Below, one piece after another: positions 7,541-14,747 of a stretch of 49,821 bases of DNA. Source of the DNA: Lysobacteraceae bacterium PS02340 (GTDB taxonomy: Bacteria; Pseudomonadota; Gammaproteobacteria; Xanthomonadales; Xanthomonadaceae). The stretch spans positions 1 through 49,821 of the forward strand of contig JASCOC010000021.1 in the NCBI GenBank assembly GCA_029959605.1. Reading direction: 5' to 3'. Numbering within the stretch: the stretch's first letter is position 1; each line of letters begins with the position of its first letter. Below the pieces are notes generated by a model. That model saw only the letters and a program-made list of their open reading frames with translations. It was not told the DNA's origin and did not search any database. Made by a program: the position numbers and the translations under genes.

Positions 7541-7984
7541 ATGTCGAAGATTTGGGCTTTGCTGGCCGCCGCATGGCTGGCGTGCAGCGCGTCGCCGCTT
7601 GCCGCGGCGGATCTGCACGTGGGGCTGGTGAAGGGCGTGTCCGGCAGCGTCAGCATCGTGCAGGCCAGCGCTACGCGCGCCGCGGAAGCCGGCACGCAGT
7701 TGCAGGTGGCCGATCGCATCGTGACGGCGCCGGGTGCGACGGCATCGATCGTGTTCCGCGACGGCACCATGCTCACCCTCGGCGGCGGCGCGGATGTGCA
7801 CGTGCGCGACTACGTGTTCGAGCCGAAGGCCAACCGCTACGCGTTCTCGGTCTACATGGGGCAGGGCTCGGCGATCTACGAGTCCGGCAAGATCGGCCGC
7901 CTGGCGCCGGAGTCGGTGAAGGTGGAAACGCCGCAGGCCACGGTGGGCGTGCGCGGCACGCGCTTCCTGATCGAGGCGGACTGA
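7541..7984 (+). CDS. Exported FecR-domain protein
   Basis: A 147-residue periplasmic protein with a clear signal peptide (residues 1-22, ASPLAAA-DLH). The mature part is one FecR domain: VKGVSGSVSIVQ, then DRIVTAPGATASIVFRDGT, and the conserved end QATVGVRGTRFLIEAD. It has no anti-sigma or membrane part, so it is not the iron-citrate regulator but the stand-alone kind. It starts with ATG 7541 after an AGGGGAA ribosome binding site and is followed within two bases by an OmpA-like lipoprotein and then a CHASE2/HD-GYP receptor. That order suggests an envelope-sensing module. Confidence 0.85.
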   Translation: MSKIWALLAAAWLACSASPLAAADLHVGLVKGVSGSVSIVQASATRAAEAGTQLQVADRIVTAPGATASIVFRDGTMLTLGGGADVHVRDYVFEPKANRYAFSVYMGQGSAIYESGKIGRLAPESVKVETPQATVGVRGTRFLIEAD

Positions 7985-7985
7985 C

Positions 7986-8588
7986 GTGATGAAGCGTGTC
8001 TGGCGCGCACTCGCGCTGCTGTCGGTGGCCGCGTTGCTGTCGGCCTGTTCCGCCGCGCCGACGCGCGTGACCCTGCTGCCCGACCAGGACGGCAAGGTCG
8101 GCGCGGTGGTGGTGCACAACGCGCATGGACAGCAGCGGCTCGACCAGGCCTACGGCCGCGTCGACGCCGGCACGTCGGCCGCGCCCGCGCAGGCGAAGGC
8201 CGACTCGCGCGAGGCCTTCGAGGCGAAACACCGCGCCCTGCTCGATGCACAGCCCACGCCGCCGCTGAGCTTCGTGCTCAATTTTCTGTTCGACAGCATG
8301 GAACTCACGCCCGAGTCCCGCCGGAAGCTGCCCGAGGTGCTGGCCGCGGTGCGCAACCGCCTGCCGACCGAAGTGACGGTGTTTGGCTATGCCGATTCCG
8401 CCGGCGCACCCGCGTACAACCTGCAGCTCTCGGCCGAACGCGCACGCGCGGTGGCGGCATTGCTGCGGAAGATCGATCCGGAGCTGCCGATGCAGCTGGA
8501 CTGGTTCGGCGACAAGTCACCGCTGGTGCCCACGCCGCCCGGCAAGCCCGAGCCGCGCAACCGTCGCGCGGAGATCATGATCCTGTGA
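7986..8588 (+). CDS. OmpA-family lipoprotein
   Basis: A 200-residue outer-membrane lipoprotein. Residues 1-20 are a lipoprotein signal with lipobox LSAC (Cys21; Cys20 if ATG 7989 is used instead of GTG 7986). The C-terminal half is a peptidoglycan-binding OmpA-like domain: FLFDSMELTPESRRKL, VTVFGYADSAGAPAYNLQLSAERA and PEPRNRRAEIMIL, with the Asp and Arg that normally contact diaminopimelate. The gene is one base from the FecR stop and 43 bp before the CHASE2 gene, so co-expression is very likely. Confidence 0.85.
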   Translation: MMKRVWRALALLSVAALLSACSAAPTRVTLLPDQDGKVGAVVVHNAHGQQRLDQAYGRVDAGTSAAPAQAKADSREAFEAKHRALLDAQPTPPLSFVLNFLFDSMELTPESRRKLPEVLAAVRNRLPTEVTVFGYADSAGAPAYNLQLSAERARAVAALLRKIDPELPMQLDWFGDKSPLVPTPPGKPEPRNRRAEIMIL

Positions 8589-8631
8589 CGGAAGCGGTCA
8601 TCCGGCCAGTGAGGTGCCTGGAGTTCGCGCG

Positions 8632-10740
8632 ATGCGCCGCGTAGACGCGCGCGCCCAGCCGCCGGGCATCGCGGCCGGTCAGAGCCGCCGGCAGGACCTG
8701 CTGTTGCTGGTGCTCGGCGTGTTGATCGCCGTGGCGATCGGCGTGGCGGGACTGCTGCGCGCCGCGCCGGTCGAACGGCTCGACAACGCGGCGCTCGACA
8801 CGCTGATGCGCGCGACCGCGACCGGCGTGTCGTCGCCCGACACCGTGGTCGTCGACATCGACGACGTCAGCCTGTCGGCCGTCGGCCAGTGGCCGTGGCC
8901 GCGTTACCGCCTCGCGGCGCTGGTGGAGCGCATCGCCGCCGAACGCCCGTCGGCGATCGCGCTCGACGTGCTGTTGCCCGAAGCGGACCGGGTGTCGCTG
9001 GCCGACATCCAGAAGACCTTCCAGCGTGATTTCGGTATCGATGTCGCCATCACCGGTGTGCCCGACGGCCTGCTCGACAACGACGGTTACCTGGGCCAGG
9101 CGATGTCCGATGCCGGCGTGGTCGGCGCGCGCTACTTCTACTTCGATCACGCCACCGGCGAGACCACGCCCACGCGGCCGGGCGTGGGTTTCGAGGGCGC
9201 GCTGGACGCGCTGGCGCTCGACCGCGCGCATGGCGTGCTCGACAACGTCGGCGCGATCGGTGCGCAGACCCGCGTCAGCGGCTTCGTCAACATGCAGGTC
9301 GACGGCGATGGCGTACTGCGACGCCTGCCGCTGCTGATCAAGTATCGCGGCGTGCTGCACCCGAGCCTCGCGCTGGCCACCACGATGCAGGCGCTGGGCG
9401 TGTCGTCCGGTGAAGTGGTGACCGGTCGCGATGGCCCCTCGCTCGTGATCGGATCGCACGTGGTGCCGATCGATCGCAGCGGAGATGCGCTGCTGCGCTT
9501 CGATGGACCGCCTTCGGACTACGCCAGCGTCTCGGCCGTCGACGTCCTGGCGGGACGACTCGCGCCGGAGCATCTGCACGGCAAGGTGGTCGTCATCGGG
9601 TCGTCGGCCGTGGGCCTGGGCGATCGCCACGTCACCGCCTTGAGTCGCGCGTTCTCGGGTTCGAAAGTGCAGTCGGCGCTGATGCAGAACATGTTCGATG
9701 GGCGCGTGTTGCGATTGCCGGAGTGGGGTGCTGGCGCGGCGCTCGCGCTCGGACTGGTGATCGCATTGCTGCAGGGCGGTCTGCTCGTCGCGGGGCGCAG
9801 CCTGTTGACGGTGGCGATCGTGACGCTGGGCGTGATGCTCGCGCTCGGCGCGCTGGCGTTCGCCGGTTTCGAATCCTTCGGTCTCGTGCTGCCCGTTGCC
9901 GCGCCTGCGCTGGTCGGGTCGACCGTGCTGATCGCGGCCTCCGTGATCCGGTTCTGGGCGCAGCAGCGCCATGCGCGGCGCTGGCGGCGGCAGCTCGAGA
10001 ACGCGCGGCAGGTCACGATCGAATCGATGTCGGCGGTCGCCGAAACGCGCGACCCCGAAACCGGCGCGCACATCAAGCGCACCCAGCACTACGTGCGCGC
10101 CATCGCGCAGCGCCTGCGCGACACCGGCCGCTACGCCGACGTGCTGACCGATGCCTACATCGACCTGCTGTTCCTGTCGGCGCCGCTGCACGACATCGGC
10201 AAGGTCGGCGTGCCCGACCACATCCTGCTCAAGCCGGGCCCGCTGACCGAAGCCGAATGGGTGCTGATGCGCCGGCATGCCGAGTTTGGCCGCACGATCA
10301 TCCTCAGCACGTCGCGCCACATCGAAGGCGACAACTTCCTGTCGGTGGCGGCCGAGATCGCCGCCACGCATCACGAGAAATGGGACGGCTCCGGCTATCC
10401 GGCCGGCCTGAAAGGTCCGGCGATTCCGCTGTCGGGCCGCATCATGGCGGTGGCCGACGTCTACGACGCGCTCGTCAACCGGCGCTGCTACAAGCCGCCG
10501 TTCCCCCACGCCCAGGCGATGGCGATGATGGGCGAGCTGCGCGGCGCGACCTTCGACCCGGCCGTGCTTGATGCCTTCTTTGAAATCGAAGACGAGATCA
10601 CCCGCATCGCCGGCGAATTCCGCGACGAAGCCGCAGCGGCGGCGGCCGGCGGCGGCGCGCACGTCGGCAGTGATGCGTTCTACGACGGCGCAGACGCCGG
10701 CCTCGGCTTTGCGACGCCGGCCTTGGCGGTACAGGACTGA
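8632..10740 (+). CDS. CHASE2 sensor with HD-GYP cyclic-di-GMP phosphodiesterase domain
   Basis: A 702-residue membrane receptor. After one N-terminal helix (about residues 27-46) there is a periplasmic CHASE2 domain with its hallmark VVDIDDVSLSAVGQWPWPR. Three further helices lie at about residues 360-435. The cytosolic end is an HD-GYP domain: ETGAHIKR, HDIGK (His520, Asp521), HAEFGR and HHEKWDGSGYP, all intact, so it should hydrolyse cyclic-di-GMP. I chose ATG 8632, which has GGAG at a good distance; a GTG at 8614 is also possible. FecR and OmpA-lipoprotein genes lie directly upstream and are probable partners for sensing the envelope. The last 40 residues are Ala/Gly-rich and not conserved. 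Confidence 0.9.
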   Translation: MRRVDARAQPPGIAAGQSRRQDLLLLVLGVLIAVAIGVAGLLRAAPVERLDNAALDTLMRATATGVSSPDTVVVDIDDVSLSAVGQWPWPRYRLAALVERIAAERPSAIALDVLLPEADRVSLADIQKTFQRDFGIDVAITGVPDGLLDNDGYLGQAMSDAGVVGARYFYFDHATGETTPTRPGVGFEGALDALALDRAHGVLDNVGAIGAQTRVSGFVNMQVDGDGVLRRLPLLIKYRGVLHPSLALATTMQALGVSSGEVVTGRDGPSLVIGSHVVPIDRSGDALLRFDGPPSDYASVSAVDVLAGRLAPEHLHGKVVVIGSSAVGLGDRHVTALSRAFSGSKVQSALMQNMFDGRVLRLPEWGAGAALALGLVIALLQGGLLVAGRSLLTVAIVTLGVMLALGALAFAGFESFGLVLPVAAPALVGSTVLIAASVIRFWAQQRHARRWRRQLENARQVTIESMSAVAETRDPETGAHIKRTQHYVRAIAQRLRDTGRYADVLTDAYIDLLFLSAPLHDIGKVGVPDHILLKPGPLTEAEWVLMRRHAEFGRTIILSTSRHIEGDNFLSVAAEIAATHHEKWDGSGYPAGLKGPAIPLSGRIMAVADVYDALVNRRCYKPPFPHAQAMAMMGELRGATFDPAVLDAFFEIEDEITRIAGEFRDEAAAAAAGGGAHVGSDAFYDGADAGLGFATPALAVQD

Positions 10741-10878
10741 CGATCCCGCCGGTGCTGCGCCGGCGTGGATCCGCGCGGCGAGCGGCATGTGAGCGACGCA
10801 AACGGCATCACCGCGCGATGGCGGCGGGAGGTGCAGGCTCGAATCCTCGGCATCGCCGCAGCTGACCGGAACCCTGCC

Positions 10879-11640
10879 ATGCGCCCTATCCCGACGTTCG
10901 CGCTACTCACGCTGATGGTGTGCACGGGGCCGGCGTGCTCTGCGCCGCCGCCTGCGCAGTCGACCGCAACACCGGCCACCGCAGCCGTTGTTGAAAACGC
11001 GCCGACGTACGGTTCCGTGCGACGCAGCGCGGACGGTATCGGCAAGACCTACCAGGGCCGCGAGATCTCAGCCGTCATGGGCTGGCAGGGCGCCGCATGG
11101 CTGGAGCGCGAGGAACGCGAGCGCGAGGAGCGCGGCAGCCTGCTGTTGCAGGAACTGGCGCTTGGGCCGGGCATGGCGATCGCGGATGTCGGCGCGGGTA
11201 CCGGCTACTACGCGCGTCGCATGGCGCCGATGGTGGCGCCCGCCGGCAAGATCTATGCGGTGGACGTGCAGCCGCAGATGGTGGCGATGCTCACGCAGCT
11301 GGCCGCACAGCCGGGACTCGACAACCTCGTGCCGGTGCAGGCCAGCGCCACCGATCCCGGACTCGCGCCTGAGTCGATCGATCTGGCGCTGATGGTGGAC
11401 GTCTACCACGAGCTGGAATACCCGCACGAGGTGCTCCAGTCGCTGGTGCGCGCATTGCGGCCCGGCGGGCGACTGGTGTTCGTCGAATACCGCGCCGAGG
11501 ACGACGACGTGCCGATCAAGCCGCTGCACAAGATGAGCGAAGCGCAGATCCGCAAGGAAGCGGCGCTGCACCCGCTGGTCTGGGAGCGCACCGCCGACAC
11601 ATTGCCGTGGCAGCACGCGGTGGTGTTCCGCAAGCGCTGA
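10879..11640 (+). CDS. Exported class I SAM-dependent methyltransferase-like protein
   Basis: A 253-residue protein with an N-terminal export signal: residues 1-20 end in TGPAC-SAP, which may be a weak lipobox or a signal cleavage site. The body is a Rossmann methyltransferase: VGAGTGYYARR (SAM motif I), IYAVDVQPQM (motif II), ALMVDVYHELEYP and the RALRPGGRLVFVEYR segment. The combination of a SAM-binding fold and an export signal is puzzling, because SAM is cytosolic; such proteins are nevertheless common in proteobacterial annotation. An in-frame start at 10765 would add 38 poor residues. The substrate is unknown. Confidence 0.75.
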   Translation: MRPIPTFALLTLMVCTGPACSAPPPAQSTATPATAAVVENAPTYGSVRRSADGIGKTYQGREISAVMGWQGAAWLEREEREREERGSLLLQELALGPGMAIADVGAGTGYYARRMAPMVAPAGKIYAVDVQPQMVAMLTQLAAQPGLDNLVPVQASATDPGLAPESIDLALMVDVYHELEYPHEVLQSLVRALRPGGRLVFVEYRAEDDDVPIKPLHKMSEAQIRKEAALHPLVWERTADTLPWQHAVVFRKR

Positions 11641-11654
11641 AGACCGCGAGGTCC

Positions 11655-11681
11655 AAGCGCGTGCGGATGCGCACGTCGCTT
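11655..11681. terminator. Hairpin between convergent genes
   Basis: AAGCGCGTGCG (11655-11665) pairs with CGCACG-T-CGCTT (11670-11681) around a GATG loop, with one bulged T. A TTATTT run follows on the + side and overlaps the FKBP stop codon. It lies between the convergent methyltransferase and FKBP genes. Confidence 0.5.
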
Positions 11682-12120
11682 ATTTGCGCGCGTCGAGCAG
11701 TTCCACCTCGAACACCAGTGACGCGCCCGGCGGAATCACACCACCGGCGCCGCTGTCGCCATAGCCGAGCCACGCCGGAATGTGCAGTTCGCGCGTACCG
11801 CCCGGCCGCATGCCGGCAACGCCTTCATCCCAGCCGCGGATAACGCGACCAGCGCCGAGTTCGAACACGAAAGGCTGGCCGCGATCATGCGAACTGTCGA
11901 ACTGCGCGCCGCGCTTGTCGGTGGCGTTCTGGTCGTAGAGCCAGCCGGTGTAGTGCACGGTGACCGTATCGCCGGTTGCCGCAGGCGCGCCGTCGCCCGC
12001 CGTCACGTCGATGCGCTGCAGTTCGGGCACGTCGCCACCGGTGTAGGGCGGCGGGCTACCGCAGGCGGCGAGCAGCAGGACGGACAGGCAGGCGATGTGG
12101 CGGAGCGATCGGCGGGTCAT
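11680..12120 (-). CDS. FKBP-type peptidyl-prolyl isomerase lipoprotein
   Basis: A 146-residue lipoprotein that should catalyse cis-trans isomerisation of Xaa-Pro bonds and help fold envelope proteins. The signal has lipobox LAAC (Cys21). The rest is a single FKBP domain: GDTVTVHYTGWL, FDSSHDRGQPFVFELG, VIRGWDEGVAGM, IPAWLGYGDSGAGGVIPPGASLVFEVELL. The active-site aromatic and Asp residues are present. It has no dimerisation domain, so it is the short kind and not full FkpA or Mip. The start at 12120 gives the lipobox; a longer reading frame upstream is not coding. Confidence 0.9.
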   Translation of the reverse strand: MTRRSLRHIACLSVLLLAACGSPPPYTGGDVPELQRIDVTAGDGAPAATGDTVTVHYTGWLYDQNATDKRGAQFDSSHDRGQPFVFELGAGRVIRGWDEGVAGMRPGGTRELHIPAWLGYGDSGAGGVIPPGASLVFEVELLDARK

Positions 12121-12218
12121 GAGATTCAGCGTTGCGGACAGGCGTGGCAGGGTAGCCCAAGGCGACGATAACGACGCGGCCACGTCCACGCGCGCGCGAT
12201 CGACAGAACTTCGACGCG

Positions 12219-13067
12219 CTATTTCGATCCGCGCGTCTCCAGCAGGGCGCGCAGCTCGCGGATATCGCCACGCAGTGCGCGCACTTCCGTCTGCAGCTCG
12301 GCTTCGATGCGGTCCTGTGTGCGGTCGATCGCATCCAGCGTGTCGTCGTGCTCGGCCTTGGACACCGTCTGCATCGCATCGACGATGACGCCGATGAAGA
12401 GGTTGAGCATGGTGAAGCTGGCGACGAGGATGAAGGGAATGAAGAACGCCCAGGCGTAGGGGAACTCGGCCATCATCGGACGCGTCGTGCCGGTGGACCA
12501 GCTGTCGAGCGTCATGATCTCGAACAGCGAATACAGCGAGCGGCCGAGCGTGCCGAAGCGGTCCGGGTAGGCGCCACCGAACAGGTTGGTCGCGATCACC
12601 GCGCACACGTAATAGATGATCAACAGCACCGCGCCGATCGACAGCAGGCCGGGCACGGCGCCGAGCAGGGCGCCGACCACGCGGCGCATCGACGGCACGA
12701 TGGTCAGCACGCGCAACACGCGCAGCACACGCAATGCACGCAGCACCGAGAACGGGCCGGTGGCCGGTACGAGCGCGATCGCGACGACGGCGAAGTCGAA
12801 CAGGCTCCAGGGATCGCGGAAGAATTGCGCACGGTGGACGTACAGGCGGATCGCGATCTCGATGACGAAGACCGTCAGGATCGCGGTGTCGACGGCGCGG
12901 ATCACATCGCCGGCCGCGGCCATGATCTCCGGCGAGGTTTCCAGGCCCAGCAGCACGGCGTTGATGATGATCAGCGCGAGGATGCCCGCCTGCACACGCG
13001 GATGGACGACGAAGGCATGCAGTCGGCCACGCAGGCCGGAATGCGGAAGTGTGCGGGTCTCGCGCAT
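12219..13067 (-). CDS. Bacterial voltage-gated sodium-channel homologue (NaChBac family)
   Basis: A 282-residue protein with the six-helix plan of single-domain voltage-gated cation channels. The S4 helix has Arg at every third position (LRALRVLRVLRVLTIVPSMRR). The pore loop reads TLDSWS at residues 186-191, where the well-studied channels have TLESWS, so the filter acid is Asp188. S6 is followed by a C-terminal heptad coil (IDRTQDRIEAELQTEVRAL) as in NaChBac, where it forms a four-helix bundle. The start at 13067 has GGAG eight bases upstream. It should form homotetramers in the inner membrane and pass cations on depolarisation; selectivity is not predictable. Confidence 0.87.
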   Translation of the reverse strand: MRETRTLPHSGLRGRLHAFVVHPRVQAGILALIIINAVLLGLETSPEIMAAAGDVIRAVDTAILTVFVIEIAIRLYVHRAQFFRDPWSLFDFAVVAIALVPATGPFSVLRALRVLRVLRVLTIVPSMRRVVGALLGAVPGLLSIGAVLLIIYYVCAVIATNLFGGAYPDRFGTLGRSLYSLFEIMTLDSWSTGTTRPMMAEFPYAWAFFIPFILVASFTMLNLFIGVIVDAMQTVSKAEHDDTLDAIDRTQDRIEAELQTEVRALRGDIRELRALLETRGSK

Positions 13068-13206
13068 GGCGTCTCCAGAAGGCGCGGTGCGAAAACCGGC
13101 GGGACGGAACGGACAACAGAGCGGACACATTGGAATGTCGCATCGGCGATGCGTCAAGTTCGCGAGGGCGCCTGCGACGTCCGGCTGCGCCTGTACCTGC
13201 ACCCGG

Positions 13207-14532
13207 TCAGGGAGACGATGCAGACGCCTCGCGCACGAGCGTCATGTCGCCTGCGCGCGGTCCCGGCGTCACGGTCCAGCCCGGCGCCAGGGTCAGCGTC
13301 CAGCCTTCGCCGCGTCTGCCATCCCCGTTGCGCGGCAGCGCCACGGTCGCACGCGTGTAATCGGCGTGGATCAGCGCCGCGCCGCCCTCGACGACGTCGA
13401 GCGCGCCCCAGGTGTCGGTCAGTCGCAGGGTGGGGTAGACGGTGCCGACGTCGTCGAGCGCGGCGAGCGTCTGCGGATTGAACTGGAGATTCATGTGCTG
13501 CAGCGGCAACACGAGCACCGGGCCGTCCACGAGCGTCGCGCGCCAGTGCGACACCCGGGCCAGACGCTCCCGGTCACGCGTGTCCTCAGCGCTGCGCAGG
13601 CTGCCATCGGCGTCGTAACGGCGCTGGCGGGCATCGAGATCGGCGAGCGACGCGACGTCGATGCGGAGCGCCTGCGCGAGCAGGGTGCCGAGGTCGGCAT
13701 CCGCGCCGAGTCGGCTGCGCCACATGGGATCGGCGTCGTCGAGCAGCAGTCCGTAGGCCGGACCGCTGGCATACGCGAACGAACGCACGAAGCTGGGTGC
13801 GCCGATGGACCGGGCGAGGTCGAAGACGGCGAAAGCGCGGCGCTCCTCGTCGCGCGCCAGGCCCAGGCGCACGCCGGTGTACTCGGCGATGCCTTCGTTG
13901 ATTTCGAGCGCCGCTTCCTCTGCGGCCGCATCGGCGAACAGGCGACGGCGTTCGGCGCGGAACGCGAGCGCATCGCCGACGTGCGCACGGCGGACATCGG
14001 CGTCGACCGCCAGCACCGCGCGGGCGAGGGCGCGCCATTCGAGTTGCAGCAGATAGCGGCCGTCCCGCGTGTCGAGATGGCGGTTGCCGGCTTCCTTGCG
14101 CGTGAGGCCGAGCGTCGGCTGGATGCGGTGGAACATCTCGTGCATCAGCAGCACGCGCAGCAGGCTCGATTCAAGCGGCACCGGCCACAGCAGTTGCGTC
14201 CAGTCCGAGCCCGACCACTCCACGCGCGTATTCGCGAGAATCGCCGTCTCCGGCAACGTGCCGACGAAGACGCCCTCCTGCTCGACGAGCACGCCGCCGG
14301 GATCCTGGCGGTTCGCGATGACCGCACGATCCGCGGGATCGACGACGAGGATCGGGCCGCACAGCGATTCGCCCCACAGCGCACCGCCGTCGCGCTCGCA
14401 CAGCGTGTCCGCCGTCTCGAAGACGCGAACCGCGCCGTCGCGATCGGGCGCGGCCTGCACGGGCAGCGCGACGGCGCACGCCAGCAGGCACGTCAGGGCG
14501 GCAAGGGGATGCAGCGGATGCGGACGGGACAT
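13207..14532 (-). CDS. Exported zincin-like metallopeptidase, unknown family
   Basis: A 441-residue protein with a signal peptide (residues about 1-28, ending PVQA-AP). It contains HEMFH, an HExxH zinc site, inside a helix (LLRVLLMHEMFHRIQP), and about 100 residues later NEGIAEYTG, which can give the third ligand Glu as in gluzincins. The C-terminal 120 residues are beta-rich. I do not know a named family. In-frame starts upstream (to 14694) would add a non-conserved stretch; ATG 14532 begins a typical signal peptide. Activity is inferred from the motif; it could be inactive or act on cell-wall or scavenged proteins. Confidence 0.65.
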   Translation of the reverse strand: MSRPHPLHPLAALTCLLACAVALPVQAAPDRDGAVRVFETADTLCERDGGALWGESLCGPILVVDPADRAVIANRQDPGGVLVEQEGVFVGTLPETAILANTRVEWSGSDWTQLLWPVPLESSLLRVLLMHEMFHRIQPTLGLTRKEAGNRHLDTRDGRYLLQLEWRALARAVLAVDADVRRAHVGDALAFRAERRRLFADAAAEEAALEINEGIAEYTGVRLGLARDEERRAFAVFDLARSIGAPSFVRSFAYASGPAYGLLLDDADPMWRSRLGADADLGTLLAQALRIDVASLADLDARQRRYDADGSLRSAEDTRDRERLARVSHWRATLVDGPVLVLPLQHMNLQFNPQTLAALDDVGTVYPTLRLTDTWGALDVVEGGAALIHADYTRATVALPRNGDGRRGEGWTLTLAPGWTVTPGPRAGDMTLVREASASSP

Positions 14533-14747
14533 GGCGTTATCGTGCGGCGTGGTCGTGCGGAGCATAGCCAAGCCGAGCATCCTGACAAAAGTGCGCGCGG
14601 GTAGAGGGATCACACCGCACGTCGTCGCGGCGTGCCCTGCTGCTGCAAGGCATGCAGACACCACGCATGTCGTACGTTCGGCACATCGCAGCATGCCCGC
14701 TTTCGGTTACGGTGCCGGACACCCTTGATTACCGGGAATTCCGCGCA

